Shown here: positions 62,588-64,000 of the stretch, piece by piece
Layout: each line of letters starts with the position of its first letter
Numbering within the stretch: the stretch's first letter is position 1
DNA from: Gracilaria domingensis
Lineage: Eukaryota > Rhodophyta > Florideophyceae > Gracilariales > Gracilariaceae
Direction of reading: 5' to 3'
DNA: 64,000 nt
Assembly: GCA_022539475.1 (NCBI GenBank)
Contig: VCMS01000254.1
Coordinates: 45,102-109,101 of the forward strand
Notes under the pieces: model-generated
Told to the model about the DNA's origin: nothing
The model's input: the letters and a program-made list of their open reading frames with translations, nothing else
Databases searched by the model: none
Made by a program: the position numbers and the translations under genes

Positions 62588-63352
62588 TACGCCACAGTAA
62601 GTGGAAAGCAGCAAAATGCTGCACACGCGCGCACATTGCGCGAAGTGTCTGGCTCCGCCGGCGATCCGCCTTCAGTGGAGGACAACAGCACACGAGCCGG
62701 GCACGTGCCTGCTGTAAGGCTTGCCGCCGCCGAAAACGGAAATTCCGAATTCGAATCGGCATCGCAAAGCCGTGCAACGGCGCAGGCCCCATCACCAGCA
62801 GTGAGCGGCGAAACGCCGCCACGGCGCGCACAACAGCACCACTCGCTGGCGCACCGCAAGGCGGACCGTTCACTCTCACGACGGAAGATCCCGCCCGAAC
62901 GCCGGAAGCTGGCTGTTCGAGAAGACAAAATTAAGGTCGCAGCCCGACAACACGGGAAGGAAAGCCAGAAATCTGGAAGCCTGAACGTCAGGAACACACA
63001 CTCCTCACCAGGACCACCTGGCGTGCAGAATGCACTGCCGTCAGGACGGAAGCCGTTTGGTAGCGACGCCCACGACGGGAAAGCAATCAACGACACCCCA
63101 GAAGAGAGCACAATAACCGAACCGCACACTGAGCGGCCTGTCCTCGACAGGGAGTACGTTATGGACCGTCTGATTAGTCAGGACTACGCCTCTGATGGAG
63201 AGCTATTGTATCGAGTCCGTTGGTGCGGCTGTCCTTCTTCGAAGGATACACATAAGCCTATCGAGCATCTTCCTCGCTCTGAGGTCCTACAGTACCACCG
63301 TCGCACACGGACACCGATACCGGCCACGCTGGACAGAGCCCAAGTGGGTTGA
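62588..63352 (+). pseudogene. C-terminal chromodomain of pol, cut off by the TGA at 62585
   Basis: The pol register continues without another stop for ~255 codons: a Ser/Pro/Arg-rich stretch, then a chromodomain (REYVMDRLISQDYASDGELL, YRVRWCGCPSSKDTHKPIEH, LPRSEVLQYH; ~63150-63300). Chromodomains target chromoviral integration to heterochromatin marks. Aromatic-cage residues are only partly clear: Tyr and Trp are present, and the usual W of the T-W-E-P motif is replaced by H-K-P. It is in frame with pol, so translation requires readthrough or the TGA is a mutation (AGA TGA TAC could derive from CGA). Confidence 0.8.
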
Positions 63353-64000
63353 TTACCCACAACTAGTGAGTTATGCCGTCTCGGACGGAATATGCCGCTT
63401 CACGCGGATGCAATCGCATCATGCAAGACGTGCCGCTTCCCGCGGATGCAACGATGTGGTTACTAACAAGCCGCCCTAGGCGGACGTTACTGAAGAGCAG
63501 CAATCTGCCGCTCTAGGCGGACAGTCTCTGTCTGAACAGACAAGCCGCGAAACGCGGAAGCCACTTACAGTGGAGAAGAAGTTGAAGAAGAAAGGAGCAT
63601 AAGAAGAAGGAGGAGAAGCCAGGACACTGGAAGGAAGACTAAGAAGTTTTATCGCTACAGCCGCTTCTGCGGAAAGTTACCCCTCTCTAGTGGGCCATTC
63701 GCAACAGCCTCGAACGAGGTATTCCCCACTGAGAAGGGGGAGAACAAGACGAAAAGTTTGAGCCAAGCCAGCAAGGCTGGAGAAGTTTACCTCTAACTAT
63801 TGAGTCGCCCCTCATCATCGGGGTCTATCGCAGACTACCGTAGCCCATCAGGGATCGCGAGCCGGGGAATTACGCGCCGGACGGCCCAGCACCTGGGGTG
63901 CCCCCACTACCGGGAGCCCCGGAGAAGCGCTGTGCCGCTATCGCTTGCAACTCCGACTCGTCGGTCACCGCATCAGGAACGGCCACTCTCACGCCTCGGA
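63353..64000 (+). other. Non-coding 3' region of the chromovirus, hairpin array
   Basis: No open frame after 63352. From 63376 to 63823 at least fourteen short stem-loops of 12-17 nt follow one another, mostly of the form CCNN-loop-NNGG, preceded by G or AG and followed by A. Clear ones: 63376-63388, 63395-63407, 63407-63420, 63433-63445, 63471-63483, 63508-63520, 63530-63541, 63545-63557, 63561-63573, 63619-63630, 63661-63672, 63708-63719, 63768-63780, 63808-63823. A purine-rich stretch (AAGAAGAAGG-type, 63576-63618), possibly the polypurine region, lies among them. The 3' LTR is not reached as far as I can tell. Confidence 0.75.

Larger units (their letters stand above)
54845..64000 (+). 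mobile_element. Ty3/gypsy LTR retrotransposon, chromovirus type (3' end outside window)
   Basis: It contains gag with a zinc knuckle, and pol in the order protease, RT, RNase H, integrase (which makes it Ty3/gypsy, not copia), then a chromodomain. The LTR is only inferred: it probably begins near TGTTGTTCATAG (54845) and holds a TATATAAG at 55082; I could not fix its end or the primer-binding site. A 3' LTR copy is not seen before 64000. Coding frames are long and nearly intact, so the copy is young, but TGA codons interrupt gag (56598) and pol before the chromodomain (62585). The whole element is unusually rich in short hairpins. Confidence 0.9.

Noticed and set aside
63376-63823. CRISPR array
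   Set aside because: Units are short hairpins with varying stems and no constant repeat-spacer structure, in a eukaryotic retrotransposon.

Overview
The window is nuclear DNA of a eukaryote, most likely a red alga (inference). Genes run on both strands and the intact ones are almost intron-free; one clear 85-nt GT-AG intron is visible at 48175-48259. Conserved eukaryotic families are present: SR-protein kinase, OSCA/TMEM63 channel, tRNA m5U methyltransferase with RRM, and relics of ECM29, ERGIC-53, LCB2, a Nup188-like nucleoporin and a CCDC90/MCUR1 protein. A probable plastid LPA1/DUF3493 protein points to a photosynthetic cell. Four superfamilies of eukaryotic mobile element (KDZ/Plavaka-like, Crypton, PIF/Harbinger, Ty3/gypsy chromovirus) sit between the genes. 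I cannot name the species.

Layout. 1-6.2 kb: GC-rich start with a duplicated segment, tandem 327-bp repeats, several long perfect or near-perfect inverted repeats, a decayed KDZ-like transposase, and three tandem palindromes carrying TTAGGG/CCCTAA. 6.7-25 kb: a run of seven or eight broken copies of conserved cellular genes, each with in-frame stops and/or frameshifts: ERGIC-53-like lectin, ECM29, serine palmitoyltransferase LCB2, CCDC90/MCUR1, a signal-peptide protein, a trypsin-fold protease with Cys at the nucleophile position, a Nup188-like protein and a WD40 fragment. 25.9-44.4 kb: a gene-dense island of mostly intact genes: a helical acidic protein of unknown role, SRPK, OSCA/TMEM63 channel, LPA1-like protein (one frame break), PB1+RS-repeat protein (one frame break), TRMT2-type methyltransferase, a coiled-coil protein with 29-residue repeats, and a three-TM membrane protein. 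The last two are divergently transcribed from a 458-bp GC-rich region. 44.4-49.5 kb: a mostly empty stretch and then a diverged paralog of the three-TM protein. 50-64 kb: mobile DNA: a frameshifted Crypton tyrosine recombinase next to a 123-bp foldback, a PIF/Harbinger relic, and a Ty3/gypsy chromovirus whose 3' end runs off the window.

How the parts relate. SRPK phosphorylates RS-repeat proteins, and an RS-repeat protein lies 5.4 kb downstream of the SRPK gene; a functional link is only inference. The most unusual signals are: the retrotransposon packed with very short hairpins in coding and non-coding parts, densest at 63376-63823; the density of palindromes in the first 6 kb; the pseudogene cluster; the paralogous membrane-protein family that I do not recognise; and several single-nucleotide frame breaks that could be sequence errors, decay or recoding. 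RNA data would separate these.
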